Part shown: one piece after another, positions 49,300-58,307 of the stretch | How the letters are laid out: every line of letters starts with the position of its first letter | Position numbering within the stretch: the first letter of the stretch is position 1 | Source: an uncultured Porphyromonadaceae bacterium | GTDB lineage: Bacteria; Bacteroidota; Bacteroidia; Bacteroidales; Muribaculaceae | Direction of reading: 5' to 3' | Assembly: GCA_900541865.1 (NCBI GenBank) | Contig: UQLO01000012.1 | Span: 1-64,000 of the forward strand | Length of the DNA: 64,000 nucleotides | The notes under the pieces: model-generated | Told to the model about the DNA's origin: nothing | The model's database searches: none | Seen by the model: the letters and a program-made list of their open reading frames with translations, nothing else | Program-made: the position numbers and the translations under genes

Positions 49300-52200
49300 A
49301 TGAACATTTGCACAAAAATGCTTCTTGGAGCGGGCATTCTGCTGACGGCGGCGAGCGCCGGCGCTCAGAATGTGCCTCTGGAGCGGTCTGTCGACGGCAA
49401 TCGGGCTGCTTTGACCCGATTGGCACCCCGCCAGGCCCTCGGGAACTCGTATCGTTTCTATCGTCCGGTTCCCCGTCCGGCCAATGCGCTCGATGGAGCA
49501 ATCCACTGCCTGCGCACTCCCGAACTGCGCGCTGCGGCTCCTGCCCGCAACGCCGCCTCTGCCGACATGCCTTCGATCAAAGGCGTGCTCATGAACTCCG
49601 ACGCCTGGATGAGCACCGGCTTCGACCGCGGTCTTTACAATGTTCCGACCGCCGACGGCCAGGAGTTCACCAAAATATGGAGCGCAGAATCGTCGATGGA
49701 GACTACTTATTCCGGCGTTCTCATCGACGACGTGCTCTACACTCACGACTACGAGAACTACTACGGCTTTCTGGAATTCTATTATGTGAAGGCCTTCGAC
49801 TACGCCACCGGCGAGGAAGTCTTCCGCTATGAAAGCGCTGGTTGGGACATTATCGCCTCGGGCGTTGCGCAGGATCCCGTCAGCGGCGAGGTCTACGGCA
49901 TCTTCTACAACGCCGCCGGCAACGCCATGAATCTTATGAAGATTGTCTACTCCACACCTGTGCCTCAGACCACTTTGGTGGCACCGCTGGAAGGGTCGTG
50001 GATAACAATGGCCATCAGCCCCGAGGGCGAGATCTACGGCATCCGCATCGACAGCGAGGCCGGTGAAGTAGCAGGCTCCACGCTTTGCAAAATCAACAAG
50101 GCCGACGGCACCGTCACAGAAGTCGGTCCGACCGGACAAGTGCCGCTGTACCCCTGCGGCGCTACCTTCGACCCCAACACGGGCCGCATGTTCTGGGCCG
50201 TGAGCGACGACAGCACTACCCCCGGCAAACTCGTTGAGGTCAACACTGAGACCGGCGCCACCACCTTGGTTACCGCCTTCCCCAATGGCGAGGAAGTAAA
50301 CTCGTTGATTATAGAGAAGGTAATAAATCCCGCAGCCCCGGCAGCCGCCGAGGAATTCACTGTGGTCTGCGAGCCCGGCAGCCGCGACCTTACCTTTAAG
50401 GTGAAGGCACCGTCTACGAAGTACGACGGCACCGAGGCCACGGGCGCCCTCACGGCCACCATCGACGTCAACGGCGAAACATTCGTCACCGAGGCTACCT
50501 CCTACGGCGCAGAGTTTGAGATTTCCCGCACCGTTGCCGTCAGCGGTATGACCAATTTCGGTATTACTTTTGCCGACGGCGAAATCAGCGGCCCTCGCAC
50601 TACACAGGCTGTCTACGTGGGCCACAGCGAGCCTTCCGAGCCTAACGTTATGGTAGTCGCCGGCGATACAAACAACGGCAAAGTGACCCTTCGCGTCAGC
50701 TGGACCGGCGCTGATGTTTCGGTCGACGGCGGCTATATCGACCCGACTCAGATTTCGTACAAACTCTTCCGCATGCCGGCCCACGAGGAAATAGCGCTGA
50801 CCGACTCGGGCGATACTTTCTTCAGCGAGGAAGTCGACGACCCTATACTGCAGACTGAGTATCAGTACGCCGTCGGGGTTACGTACATCTCTGCCGACAA
50901 TTACTATAAGGAGACCCTCTCCAATGTGCTCACGCTGGGCACGCGCACTCCGCCCTACATCAATACCTTCGACAACGACCTCTCCATCGAAGATTTCACC
51001 ATCATCGATGCCAACGGAGACGGCAAGAAGTGGTACATAAGCAACGGCTCGCTCCGCATGGCCTACAATTCATCCAAAGCCATGGACGACTGGGCCATTA
51101 CGCCCGCCCTCATGCTCGAGGCCGGCAAAAACTACCGCATCACTCTCGACGCCCACCACACCAGCGGCTACAATGAACGCTTCGAGGTGAAGTACGGCAC
51201 AGCGCCTACCGCAGAGGCTATGACCGAAACAGCAATCGAGCCGAGCGACGTCGTTACCAGCGAATTCGCTCCCTTCGAGGGCGTCATCAGCCCGAGCGTA
51301 TCCGGCAAATACTATGTCGGCATCCACGGCATCTCCGACGAAGACAAGTACTACCTCGATATCGACAACCTCTGCATCGAAGCCGGCACCACGACAGCCG
51401 GTCCCGATCAGGTTACCGATTTGGTCGGTATTACCGATCCGTCGGGCGAACTCAACGCCGTGCTCACCTTCAAGGCTCCCACAACGGACCAGGCCGGAGG
51501 CGAACTTACCGCTATTGAAAAGATTGAAATAAAGCGCGGGCTCAACCTCGTCCACACCATCGAATCGCCTGCTCCCGGCGCCGAACTCTCCTACACCGAC
51601 CCCGTGGGAACCGGAGGAGATGTTACCTACACCGTGACTGCCTTTGCCAACGGCAACCCCGGCAAGGCGGCTTCTGTGACGGTCTTTGTAGGCAACACCT
51701 ATCCTGTAGCTCCGGCGACAGTAAGCGCAGTGGAGACCGCAAATGAAGGCGAAGTCACCGTAAGCTGGGACCCCGTCACCCTCGATGAGTACGGTGCAGC
51801 CATTCCGGCGTCCAAACTCACCTACGCCGTCTATATCTTCTACGGCACCAGCCGCAAACTCGTGGCCGAGAACCTCACCGAGACCTCCCACACTGCCGTT
51901 GTAGTAGAGCCCGGCGACCAGCAGCTGCTGCAGTTTGCCGTATTCGCCCGCAACGACATCGGCGAGGGCGAGGGCCAGCTTTCCAACTTTGTTCAGCTCG
52001 GCACTCCCTACACCGACTTCTGCGAGAGCTTCCCCGGTGGTCTTGTAAGCTACGACATGGGCATACGCCGCATCTCCGGTCAGCCCCAGTGGTCGCTTCT
52101 CACCGATGCCTCCGGCGTTCCCTCCTACGACGGCGACAACGGCTTCATCGGTATGCAGGCATCCGCTGTCGGCGACGCCGCCGCCATCTACACCGGCAAG

Positions 52201-53856
52201 ATTTCCCTGGTCGGCATGACAAACCCGGGTCTCACCTTCGCAACCTACAATCTGCAGAGCAACGACGGCGCAACCTCCAAGAACGTCGTTACCATAAGCG
52301 TCGGCATAGCCGGTCAGGAAGGCCTCACTGAGGTATTCAGTGGCCAGGTAGACCAGATTGCTCCGCTGCCCATGGAATGGGGCAAGGTTGCCGTCGACCT
52401 CTCCGAATATGCCGGTCAGGTCATCTACCTCGACATCGCAGCCACCTGCAACAATATGGCCTTCACCCTTCTGGACCAAATCAAGGTTTCCGAGCGCTAC
52501 GAGCGCGAAATGGCCGTGACAGCTATTGAAGCTCCCGAAAAACTCAACCCGGGTCAGGCCTTCAGCGTGCTGGTGCGCTTTGAGAACATGGGCACCGCCG
52601 CTGCCTCCGACTGGACTCTCGACCTCTACCGCAACGACGAGAAGGTCAGCACTCACGAAGGCTACACCCTCGAGGCCGGTGTTGGCAGCAACTACACTTT
52701 CGATCAGTATCTCCACGAGCTCGAGGAAGAGGATGTTGTCTACCACGCCGTTCTGAACTACGAAGGCGATGGTGTTCCCGAAAACAACATTTCCGAGAGA
52801 ATTACCATCAAAAATCAGCCCACTCCCTATCCGGCAGTCAGCGACCTCCGTGGCGAGCTCGTTGCTGAAGGCGTGCGCCTGAGCTGGACAGAACCCGCTT
52901 TGGAGGTGGCTGTTCCCGTCGAAGTCACCGAGGACATCGAGGGCGCCGACAGCTTCGCCGACACTCTCGAAGGCTGGACGCTCATCGACCGCGACAACAG
53001 CGCCGTCGGAGGCTTCCAGGGCACTGAAATACCCAACCATGCAATAGGCGGCAAAGCCGGATTCTTCGTCTTCGACGCCGGCGACGACTATCCTCAGTTC
53101 AACCTCTCCTTCGCAGCCGCAAGCGGCAGCAAGTATCTGGCCTCTCTCTTCCGACTGGACGGTCAGCCCGTCGACGACTGGGCAATCTCGCCCGAAGTCC
53201 TCGGAGGTAGTGCAGTCAGCTTCAAGGCCCGCAGCTACAGCGCAAGCTACCCCGAAAAGCTCGAGATACTCTACAGCACCGGCAGCCTTGATCCCGCCGA
53301 CTTCGTAAGCCTCGAAACCGTGGCAAGCGTGCCCGGCGAATGGACTCTCTACACAGTCAATCTGCCCGAGGACGCCGCCCGCTTCGCAATACGCAGTTGC
53401 GCCGCCGATGCCTTCATGCTCATGGTCGACGACATCGCCTACACCCCGGCCGCAGCACTGCCTTCCGACCTGACCGTTCGTCAGTACAACATCTACCGCA
53501 ACGGCGAGCATCTTGCCGGAGTGGTAAGCGGCCAAGAGACCGCCTACACCGACACTACCGCTCCCGAAGGCACCAATGCCTACCGCGTGGTGACCATCTG
53601 GAACCACGGTCTGTCGGCCGGCTCCAACACCGTCACCGTTGAGGTCAGCGGCCTCAACGGCATCGGAACCGCTGAAGTGACCGTGACCGCCGCCAAGGGC
53701 AGCATCCGCATCTCCGGCGCCGAAACCGCCGCCACCGTAAGCGCAGCCGACGGCCGCGTATGGTACAGCGGAGCCACTCCCGCAACCGTAGCCGTTCCGG
53801 CAGGGGTTTACCTGGTATCTCTGCCCGGCAAAACCATCAAGGTTGTAGTTCGCTAA
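49300..53856 (+). CDS. Giant secreted multidomain protein with sorting-type C-terminus
   Basis: 1518 residues. Signal peptide to about Ala22. A first part to about residue 345 has YWTD/propeller-like repeats (SPEGEIYGIRIDSEAG, FDPNTGRMFWAVSDD). Fibronectin-III-like beta domains follow. Two choice-of-anchor-J or cleaved-adhesin-like domains begin near residues 554 (FDNDLSIEDFTIIDANGDGKKW) and 1216 (DSFADTLEGWTLIDRDNS). A final 70 residues (ISGAETAATVSAADGRVWYSG, then GVYLVSLPGKTIKVVVR) look like a type IX secretion C-terminal domain. It probably is a surface adhesin. Function unknown. It is convergent with a second giant secreted protein. Confidence 0.8.
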   Translation: MNICTKMLLGAGILLTAASAGAQNVPLERSVDGNRAALTRLAPRQALGNSYRFYRPVPRPANALDGAIHCLRTPELRAAAPARNAASADMPSIKGVLMNSDAWMSTGFDRGLYNVPTADGQEFTKIWSAESSMETTYSGVLIDDVLYTHDYENYYGFLEFYYVKAFDYATGEEVFRYESAGWDIIASGVAQDPVSGEVYGIFYNAAGNAMNLMKIVYSTPVPQTTLVAPLEGSWITMAISPEGEIYGIRIDSEAGEVAGSTLCKINKADGTVTEVGPTGQVPLYPCGATFDPNTGRMFWAVSDDSTTPGKLVEVNTETGATTLVTAFPNGEEVNSLIIEKVINPAAPAAAEEFTVVCEPGSRDLTFKVKAPSTKYDGTEATGALTATIDVNGETFVTEATSYGAEFEISRTVAVSGMTNFGITFADGEISGPRTTQAVYVGHSEPSEPNVMVVAGDTNNGKVTLRVSWTGADVSVDGGYIDPTQISYKLFRMPAHEEIALTDSGDTFFSEEVDDPILQTEYQYAVGVTYISADNYYKETLSNVLTLGTRTPPYINTFDNDLSIEDFTIIDANGDGKKWYISNGSLRMAYNSSKAMDDWAITPALMLEAGKNYRITLDAHHTSGYNERFEVKYGTAPTAEAMTETAIEPSDVVTSEFAPFEGVISPSVSGKYYVGIHGISDEDKYYLDIDNLCIEAGTTTAGPDQVTDLVGITDPSGELNAVLTFKAPTTDQAGGELTAIEKIEIKRGLNLVHTIESPAPGAELSYTDPVGTGGDVTYTVTAFANGNPGKAASVTVFVGNTYPVAPATVSAVETANEGEVTVSWDPVTLDEYGAAIPASKLTYAVYIFYGTSRKLVAENLTETSHTAVVVEPGDQQLLQFAVFARNDIGEGEGQLSNFVQLGTPYTDFCESFPGGLVSYDMGIRRISGQPQWSLLTDASGVPSYDGDNGFIGMQASAVGDAAAIYTGKISLVGMTNPGLTFATYNLQSNDGATSKNVVTISVGIAGQEGLTEVFSGQVDQIAPLPMEWGKVAVDLSEYAGQVIYLDIAATCNNMAFTLLDQIKVSERYEREMAVTAIEAPEKLNPGQAFSVLVRFENMGTAAASDWTLDLYRNDEKVSTHEGYTLEAGVGSNYTFDQYLHELEEEDVVYHAVLNYEGDGVPENNISERITIKNQPTPYPAVSDLRGELVAEGVRLSWTEPALEVAVPVEVTEDIEGADSFADTLEGWTLIDRDNSAVGGFQGTEIPNHAIGGKAGFFVFDAGDDYPQFNLSFAAASGSKYLASLFRLDGQPVDDWAISPEVLGGSAVSFKARSYSASYPEKLEILYSTGSLDPADFVSLETVASVPGEWTLYTVNLPEDAARFAIRSCAADAFMLMVDDIAYTPAAALPSDLTVRQYNIYRNGEHLAGVVSGQETAYTDTTAPEGTNAYRVVTIWNHGLSAGSNTVTVEVSGLNGIGTAEVTVTAAKGSIRISGAETAATVSAADGRVWYSGATPATVAVPAGVYLVSLPGKTIKVVVR

Positions 53857-53878
53857 ACCTAATCCACTTATATACTCG

Positions 53879-53914
53879 AAAAGAGGCAGGCGCCACCCGG
53901 CACCTGCCTCTTTT
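53879..53914. terminator. Bidirectional terminator between the two giant genes
   Basis: AAAAGAGGCAGG (53879-53890) pairs with CCTGCCTCTTTT (53903-53914). The T-run on both strands allows termination from either side. Confidence 0.9.
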
Positions 53915-53942
53915 CATTGTTCGCCCTCAGTCGATTCTACTG

Positions 53943-56900
53943 TCACCGCAGGGTGATTCTGCGGGTTTCGGCGCCGGCGCGAACTATGTATGTGCCGGGG
54001 GCGAGCGACAAAGGGAGGGTCGCGTTGCCGCAGAGGGGGCGCCGCATCACGCAGCGGCCCGCAGCATCGAAGATTTCGGCTGTATAGCTCTGCAACTCAG
54101 TCGAGATGACTACAGTGCGACCAAACAACTTAATAATCACGCCGGGCGCCTCGAGATTCTCCATGCCCGACTGCCGGGAAACTCTCACCGGGATGCGGAG
54201 ATAGTCCTTTTGGCCTTGCCGCGAGGCAGTGGCGGACAGAGTGAAGGGTTCGCCGCCCTCTTCGACTGCAGGTTCGGTCACCAACACCACGCCGCCGTTA
54301 GGGTCCGAAAGATGCGCCTTGCCGCCTGCATCGTCGGTCAGCTCATAACTTACAGTGGCATCGGAGGGCTCCCAAGAGAGAAAATCGTACAGCCGGAAGG
54401 AGGGAGTTTCGGCAGAGAGCACCACTTCGGCGACATCGCGCCACGGGCAGTCCTCGCCGACGTTGTCGAGGCAGAAATAAGCGGGTGTGGTCATGCCGTA
54501 AGCGTTGCGCTTTGTGCTTTCCATTCTGAACCACAGCTTGTTGACGCGACCGAGCGAAGAAAGGTCCACCCATTGCCACGAATCGAGGGCATAGCGGTCG
54601 GCCGGGTTGTCGAAGCGGAAATCGGCCGGATAGAAGTCGACCGTGCCGACGTTGCGGGAGTCCAGCAGGCCCGTAATGGAGATTTTGAGGAAATCGCCGT
54701 GTGCGAAACCGCCCTCGACGTCGCTGAGGCCGTCGCCGCGGGCAATAGCGTCGGCCACCCATGCCGTGTTGGTGAGCCAAAGGCCGGGAATGGTGTCGCC
54801 GGCTTCATCGTGGGTCACGGAGAGGTAGGTGGCACCCGTGTAGGAGTTCAGGTAGGCCACGGCGTAAGTCGGGCTTCCGAGTGCGCCGGAGCCGGCTGCG
54901 CAGTTAAACTGGTCGGCGAGCGATTCGTAGTTTCGTGCCGTACAGTTTGCGTAGGTGAAGTTTCCCCAATAGCTGTAGTCGGCGTCGGTGCCGTTGTAGT
55001 TGTCGAAGGCGAAAGATCCCGAGAAGAAGGGCCGGTTGGCGGGGGTACCGGCCCAATGCGATTCGGGCGCAAGCTGAAGGTCCTCGAAAGTGGCGACATA
55101 GCGGTTGCCGCGCACCTCGATGTTGAGTTCGGCCGACGCTTCCTTGCCTCTGGCGTCGGTTGCGGTGAAGGTATAGGTTTGGGAATGAGTCAGAATGGTC
55201 GCAACCGAAGTCTCCGAACCGATGACATTGCCGGCGCCGTCGGTCCAGCAGTATACGAATGGCTCCATTCCTCCGGCCACGGTGCCTTCCATAATAATTT
55301 CCTCGCCTTCATTTCCGGTGAGGCCGGAAGTGGAGTTCGCCGAGGCTACGGGGATGGCATACGAAGGCTCGTCGAAGAGGGTGCGGAAGGCAATCTGCAC
55401 CATCGGCGCCTCCTCACCGAGTACGCTCGTCAGGGCGATGTAGGCAATATAGTCTGTGTCGTCGCTTAGACCGGATATCCGCAGCGACTCGGAGGCCATA
55501 GAGTGGAGTAGAACAGCCTGCGCAGCCTCGAAATCGGCGGGTGCCGGCTCCGAGGCTTCCAGAACAGCCACACGGGCTGTCGACGCCTTGTCAGCGCCCA
55601 GAATGAGCAGAACCGAAGCCGAGCCAAGCTGCTCGAGGCTTGGCAACCCGTCGAGCCACTGGGGAGTGCCGCTCTGGTTGCGGTACTCGTAGGCACCAGC
55701 GGTGCGGTTTTGGGCGGGGCGAGGGGCGCCGGTGATGTCGGTGGTGACAAAATCCACCGCCGGGGCCGAGCACAGGCTTCCTTGCGCGGACGGCTCGCGA
55801 ATATCGTCGGCCAGGAACGCTACCTGCTCAACCAAGCCCACCGGTTGTCCGGCAGCGGCAGCCAGAGCTTCCATAGATTCGATTTCGTCGGGAGTGAGCG
55901 CAAGCACCTCGTTGGAGGCAAAGAGCACATTGCTGTCGATAGTCATTTGGTGAAGAGTGGCCTCGGCAGTGGCTCGGAAGGCTACCCCGCCGAGAGCGTT
56001 CTGCAGCAGATTTGCCCGAAGGGATGAGCCGGGCGTCGGAGCGTCGAGCATCAGCGGGGCGGAGTAGGGGCTACTGTCGCCGGTGAGCAGCAGGGTGTTG
56101 TGGGCAATATGAAGGCTTTGGCCGGCAGTGTTGTCGTCGATGTAGATGCCGAAAAGGCCGTGGTCGGAGCCTTCGATGCCGTGAAGGCGCAAATCGTTGT
56201 TGTAGATGAGTTTGGCGGATGGATAGGTGTTTGTGATGTCGCGAATGTAGATTCCAGTGGCCGTTCCGGCTCGGGTAGTTCCGTCGGAGGTGGTCATATC
56301 GGCTGCGATAATGTCGGCGCGGTTGCCGGCAATCTCCACTCGGCCCGTGCAGCGGTAGATATCCATAGTGTGGAAGGGCGAGGTCATGACGCGGCCGGAG
56401 TTGGCGAATACATTGCCGCGCACCGTCAGCCCGTCCTTGACGCCCATGGCCTGCATCGCCTTGCAGGCCTGATCGACAAATGTATTGTCCGCCACGGTGA
56501 CGTCGTGGATCATAATCGGATGGTTGAGATTCGTAATACCCGTCACGGAAAGGCCATAGTAGCCACCCTCCAGGCGGCAACCCTTGATGGTGAAGTAGTT
56601 GCAGTTCTTGTTGTCCTCCTCAAGATATGTAGTGTAGACCAGTACATGGCGTTGCTCGTACGATGCCGAGGCCGGTGCGCGCACTATGCAGCCCTCGAGG
56701 GTGTTGTGCATACATCCGCCCTGCATGTAGATGACGCCGGGACAGGACTTTGAACGAGCCTCCACGGTGAGGTTTCGCAGGGTTATGAAGCTGCTGCCGT
56801 CGGTGAAGTTCACAACACCCTGACTCATTGCCTTGTCGGATTCGCCGTAGGCAATCACCACATCGTCGGGGCTGCCCGACTGAGCCGCGAAGGTCACGCG

Positions 56901-57971
56901 GTTGCGCTCCGAAGCGCCCGGCACCGGCAGAAAGTTTAGAATTTGGCCGTATGACCCCGACTCGACCATCATATTGACCGGGCCGTCGACGCCCCGGTTC
57001 GCAAGGTCGCGGATGGCTTGGTTGAACGTTTTGTAGTCGGCGGCTTCGGACGGCCCTACCACAAAGTTGCCGTGCATGCCTTGCCGGGTGGATGAGGAAG
57101 CCTGCGCCACGCCCTGCGGTGCGAAACTTTCGCCGGCTACCATCACCCCGTCGAGGCTGACGGCGAAGCGGCGGCCCGCACCCGCTCCGGGAGCTATGTC
57201 GGCCGTGAGCCAGAAGTGGTAGGTGGCAGGCTGGGAGAAAACATAGCTCGCCGGCAGCGAAAACTCCGACAGCCCGGCCGGGCTGACGCTGCCGATTTTC
57301 TCGGCGGCGGCAAAAGACTCCGCCTCGCCCGAGCACCACAGCGAAACCCCGGCCAGCATGCCGGGCTCGCCGGAGGCACTCAGCTCGAGGCCCTCGAGGG
57401 CGAGGCTGCCGCGCTCGCCGGCGGTGGTGACGACGAAATGTATCATCCGGTTATCGTCCGAGCCGGGAAATACCGTTGCGGGCGCTTCGGCGGCTGCGGT
57501 GACCTCGGCTACAGCGAGGGGCTCGGGCGCAAACTCTTCGATGACGATATCCCACCCTTCGAGCATAAGGCCGTATTGGCCGGTCTTGAACCATGCCGCC
57601 AGCGAGCCGTCGGCGGCAGTGCTTACCAGATCGCGAGTCTGCGCCTTGTCGCCGTAGAGCCGGATGAGAAGTTGGTCGTCGACACATTCGGAGCCGTTGT
57701 AGATGAGCAACTGGTCGTTATATCCGGCAATGAAGTAATTGAATTTCAGGCTCAAGGTCCGGTCGGGATGACTCGGGCGAAAAACGACGACCCCCGAGTG
57801 GTCGCGGTTATAGAACCCCTCGGGACCGCCGTTGTCGAAGAACCGAAGGCTGCCGTCGACCGTCACGGTGTCGTTGCCGCAGAACCAATATTCGCTGCCG
57901 GGGTCGGCCGCTCTGCAGAGCAGGGTGGCCGCTGACAGAAAAAGAGCTGTAAAAAGAGAACGCTGCTTCAT
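53943..57971 (-). CDS. Riboswitch-controlled giant secreted protein with DUF4465-like domain
   Basis: 1342 residues. Signal peptide to about Ala22. An N-terminal CUB-like domain runs to about 165 (FFDNGGPEGFYNRDHSG; GYNDQLLIYNG). A parallel beta-helix region (about 300-675) follows, with many Asn/Gly strands (GCMHNTLEGCIV). A DUF4465-like domain lies at about 958-1175 (FEDLQLAPESHW; YWGNFTYANC; WVDLSSLGRVNKLWFRMES). The tail (YTAEIFDAAGRCV, then APGTYIVRAGAETRRITLR) is a type IX sorting-type domain. The ATG at 57971 follows the cobalamin riboswitch by 113 nt, so expression should fall when B12 is abundant. It is a candidate surface corrinoid-capture protein; this role is inferred. Confidence 0.8.
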   Translation of the reverse strand: MKQRSLFTALFLSAATLLCRAADPGSEYWFCGNDTVTVDGSLRFFDNGGPEGFYNRDHSGVVVFRPSHPDRTLSLKFNYFIAGYNDQLLIYNGSECVDDQLLIRLYGDKAQTRDLVSTAADGSLAAWFKTGQYGLMLEGWDIVIEEFAPEPLAVAEVTAAAEAPATVFPGSDDNRMIHFVVTTAGERGSLALEGLELSASGEPGMLAGVSLWCSGEAESFAAAEKIGSVSPAGLSEFSLPASYVFSQPATYHFWLTADIAPGAGAGRRFAVSLDGVMVAGESFAPQGVAQASSSTRQGMHGNFVVGPSEAADYKTFNQAIRDLANRGVDGPVNMMVESGSYGQILNFLPVPGASERNRVTFAAQSGSPDDVVIAYGESDKAMSQGVVNFTDGSSFITLRNLTVEARSKSCPGVIYMQGGCMHNTLEGCIVRAPASASYEQRHVLVYTTYLEEDNKNCNYFTIKGCRLEGGYYGLSVTGITNLNHPIMIHDVTVADNTFVDQACKAMQAMGVKDGLTVRGNVFANSGRVMTSPFHTMDIYRCTGRVEIAGNRADIIAADMTTSDGTTRAGTATGIYIRDITNTYPSAKLIYNNDLRLHGIEGSDHGLFGIYIDDNTAGQSLHIAHNTLLLTGDSSPYSAPLMLDAPTPGSSLRANLLQNALGGVAFRATAEATLHQMTIDSNVLFASNEVLALTPDEIESMEALAAAAGQPVGLVEQVAFLADDIREPSAQGSLCSAPAVDFVTTDITGAPRPAQNRTAGAYEYRNQSGTPQWLDGLPSLEQLGSASVLLILGADKASTARVAVLEASEPAPADFEAAQAVLLHSMASESLRISGLSDDTDYIAYIALTSVLGEEAPMVQIAFRTLFDEPSYAIPVASANSTSGLTGNEGEEIIMEGTVAGGMEPFVYCWTDGAGNVIGSETSVATILTHSQTYTFTATDARGKEASAELNIEVRGNRYVATFEDLQLAPESHWAGTPANRPFFSGSFAFDNYNGTDADYSYWGNFTYANCTARNYESLADQFNCAAGSGALGSPTYAVAYLNSYTGATYLSVTHDEAGDTIPGLWLTNTAWVADAIARGDGLSDVEGGFAHGDFLKISITGLLDSRNVGTVDFYPADFRFDNPADRYALDSWQWVDLSSLGRVNKLWFRMESTKRNAYGMTTPAYFCLDNVGEDCPWRDVAEVVLSAETPSFRLYDFLSWEPSDATVSYELTDDAGGKAHLSDPNGGVVLVTEPAVEEGGEPFTLSATASRQGQKDYLRIPVRVSRQSGMENLEAPGVIIKLFGRTVVISTELQSYTAEIFDAAGRCVMRRPLCGNATLPLSLAPGTYIVRAGAETRRITLR

Positions 57972-58083
57972 TTTAAGGTGTGCAAAAAGGTGAAGCACAG
58001 CGCAAAGAAGCCCGACGGCCCGTGCTGTCGCAGAACGGACACCTCTGACCACCAAGCTGATCCCGGCTGTGGTTGACTGTCAT

Positions 58084-58250
58084 GGTGTATCGGCAGGTAT
58101 TCTGGCTCTTTCCCAACTGTCGCCCGGCCTTCCCACACCTTATATATAAGTGCAGTGACCCCCGCACAAACGGAACGGCGGCAGCGTCTCGAAAATTACA
58201 GCAGCGGGTACTGCAGCCGGATTTCACGGCTTTCCCTGCGCTGATACGCC
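58084..58250 (-). promoter_or_regulatory. Cobalamin riboswitch
   Basis: On the minus strand the conserved core is present: AGGGAAAGCCGTGAAATCC, CGGCTGCAGTACCCGCTG followed by CTGTAA, then GTCACTGCA, GGGAAGGC and the B12-box GCCAGAATACCTGCC. P1 is formed by 58243-58250 and 58084-58091 with one mismatch. The 167-nt aptamer lies immediately downstream of a TAACTTTG promoter and 113 nt upstream of the 1342-aa gene, so it should repress that gene when bound to a corrinoid. Confidence 0.95.
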
Positions 58251-58251
58251 G

Positions 58252-58259
58252 CAAAGTTA
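58252..58259 (-). promoter_or_regulatory. -7 element driving the riboswitch transcript
   Basis: TAACTTTG on the minus strand ends just before the P1 helix. No good -33 TTTG is seen at 20 bp, implying a weak or activator-dependent promoter. Confidence 0.6.
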
Positions 58260-58283
58260 AGCAAAAATCCCGGAAATTATTCG

Positions 58284-58291
58284 TAATTTTG
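58284..58291 (+). promoter_or_regulatory. -7 element of porX
   Basis: TAATTTTG lies 16 bp before the porX ATG. Its -7 is only 25 bp from the divergent riboswitch -7, so the two polymerase sites overlap and may interfere. Confidence 0.6.
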
Positions 58292-58307
58292 CAGCAAAAG
58301 AACGCAC

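Noticed and set aside
51070..53607. 845-residue open frame antisense to the 1518-aa protein
   Set aside because: Shadow of the plus-strand gene, which has signal peptide, repeated domains, promoter and terminator.
57973..58254. 93-residue minus-strand frame over the riboswitch
   Set aside because: It reads through the cobalamin aptamer and overlaps the real gene leader; the conserved sequence is RNA.
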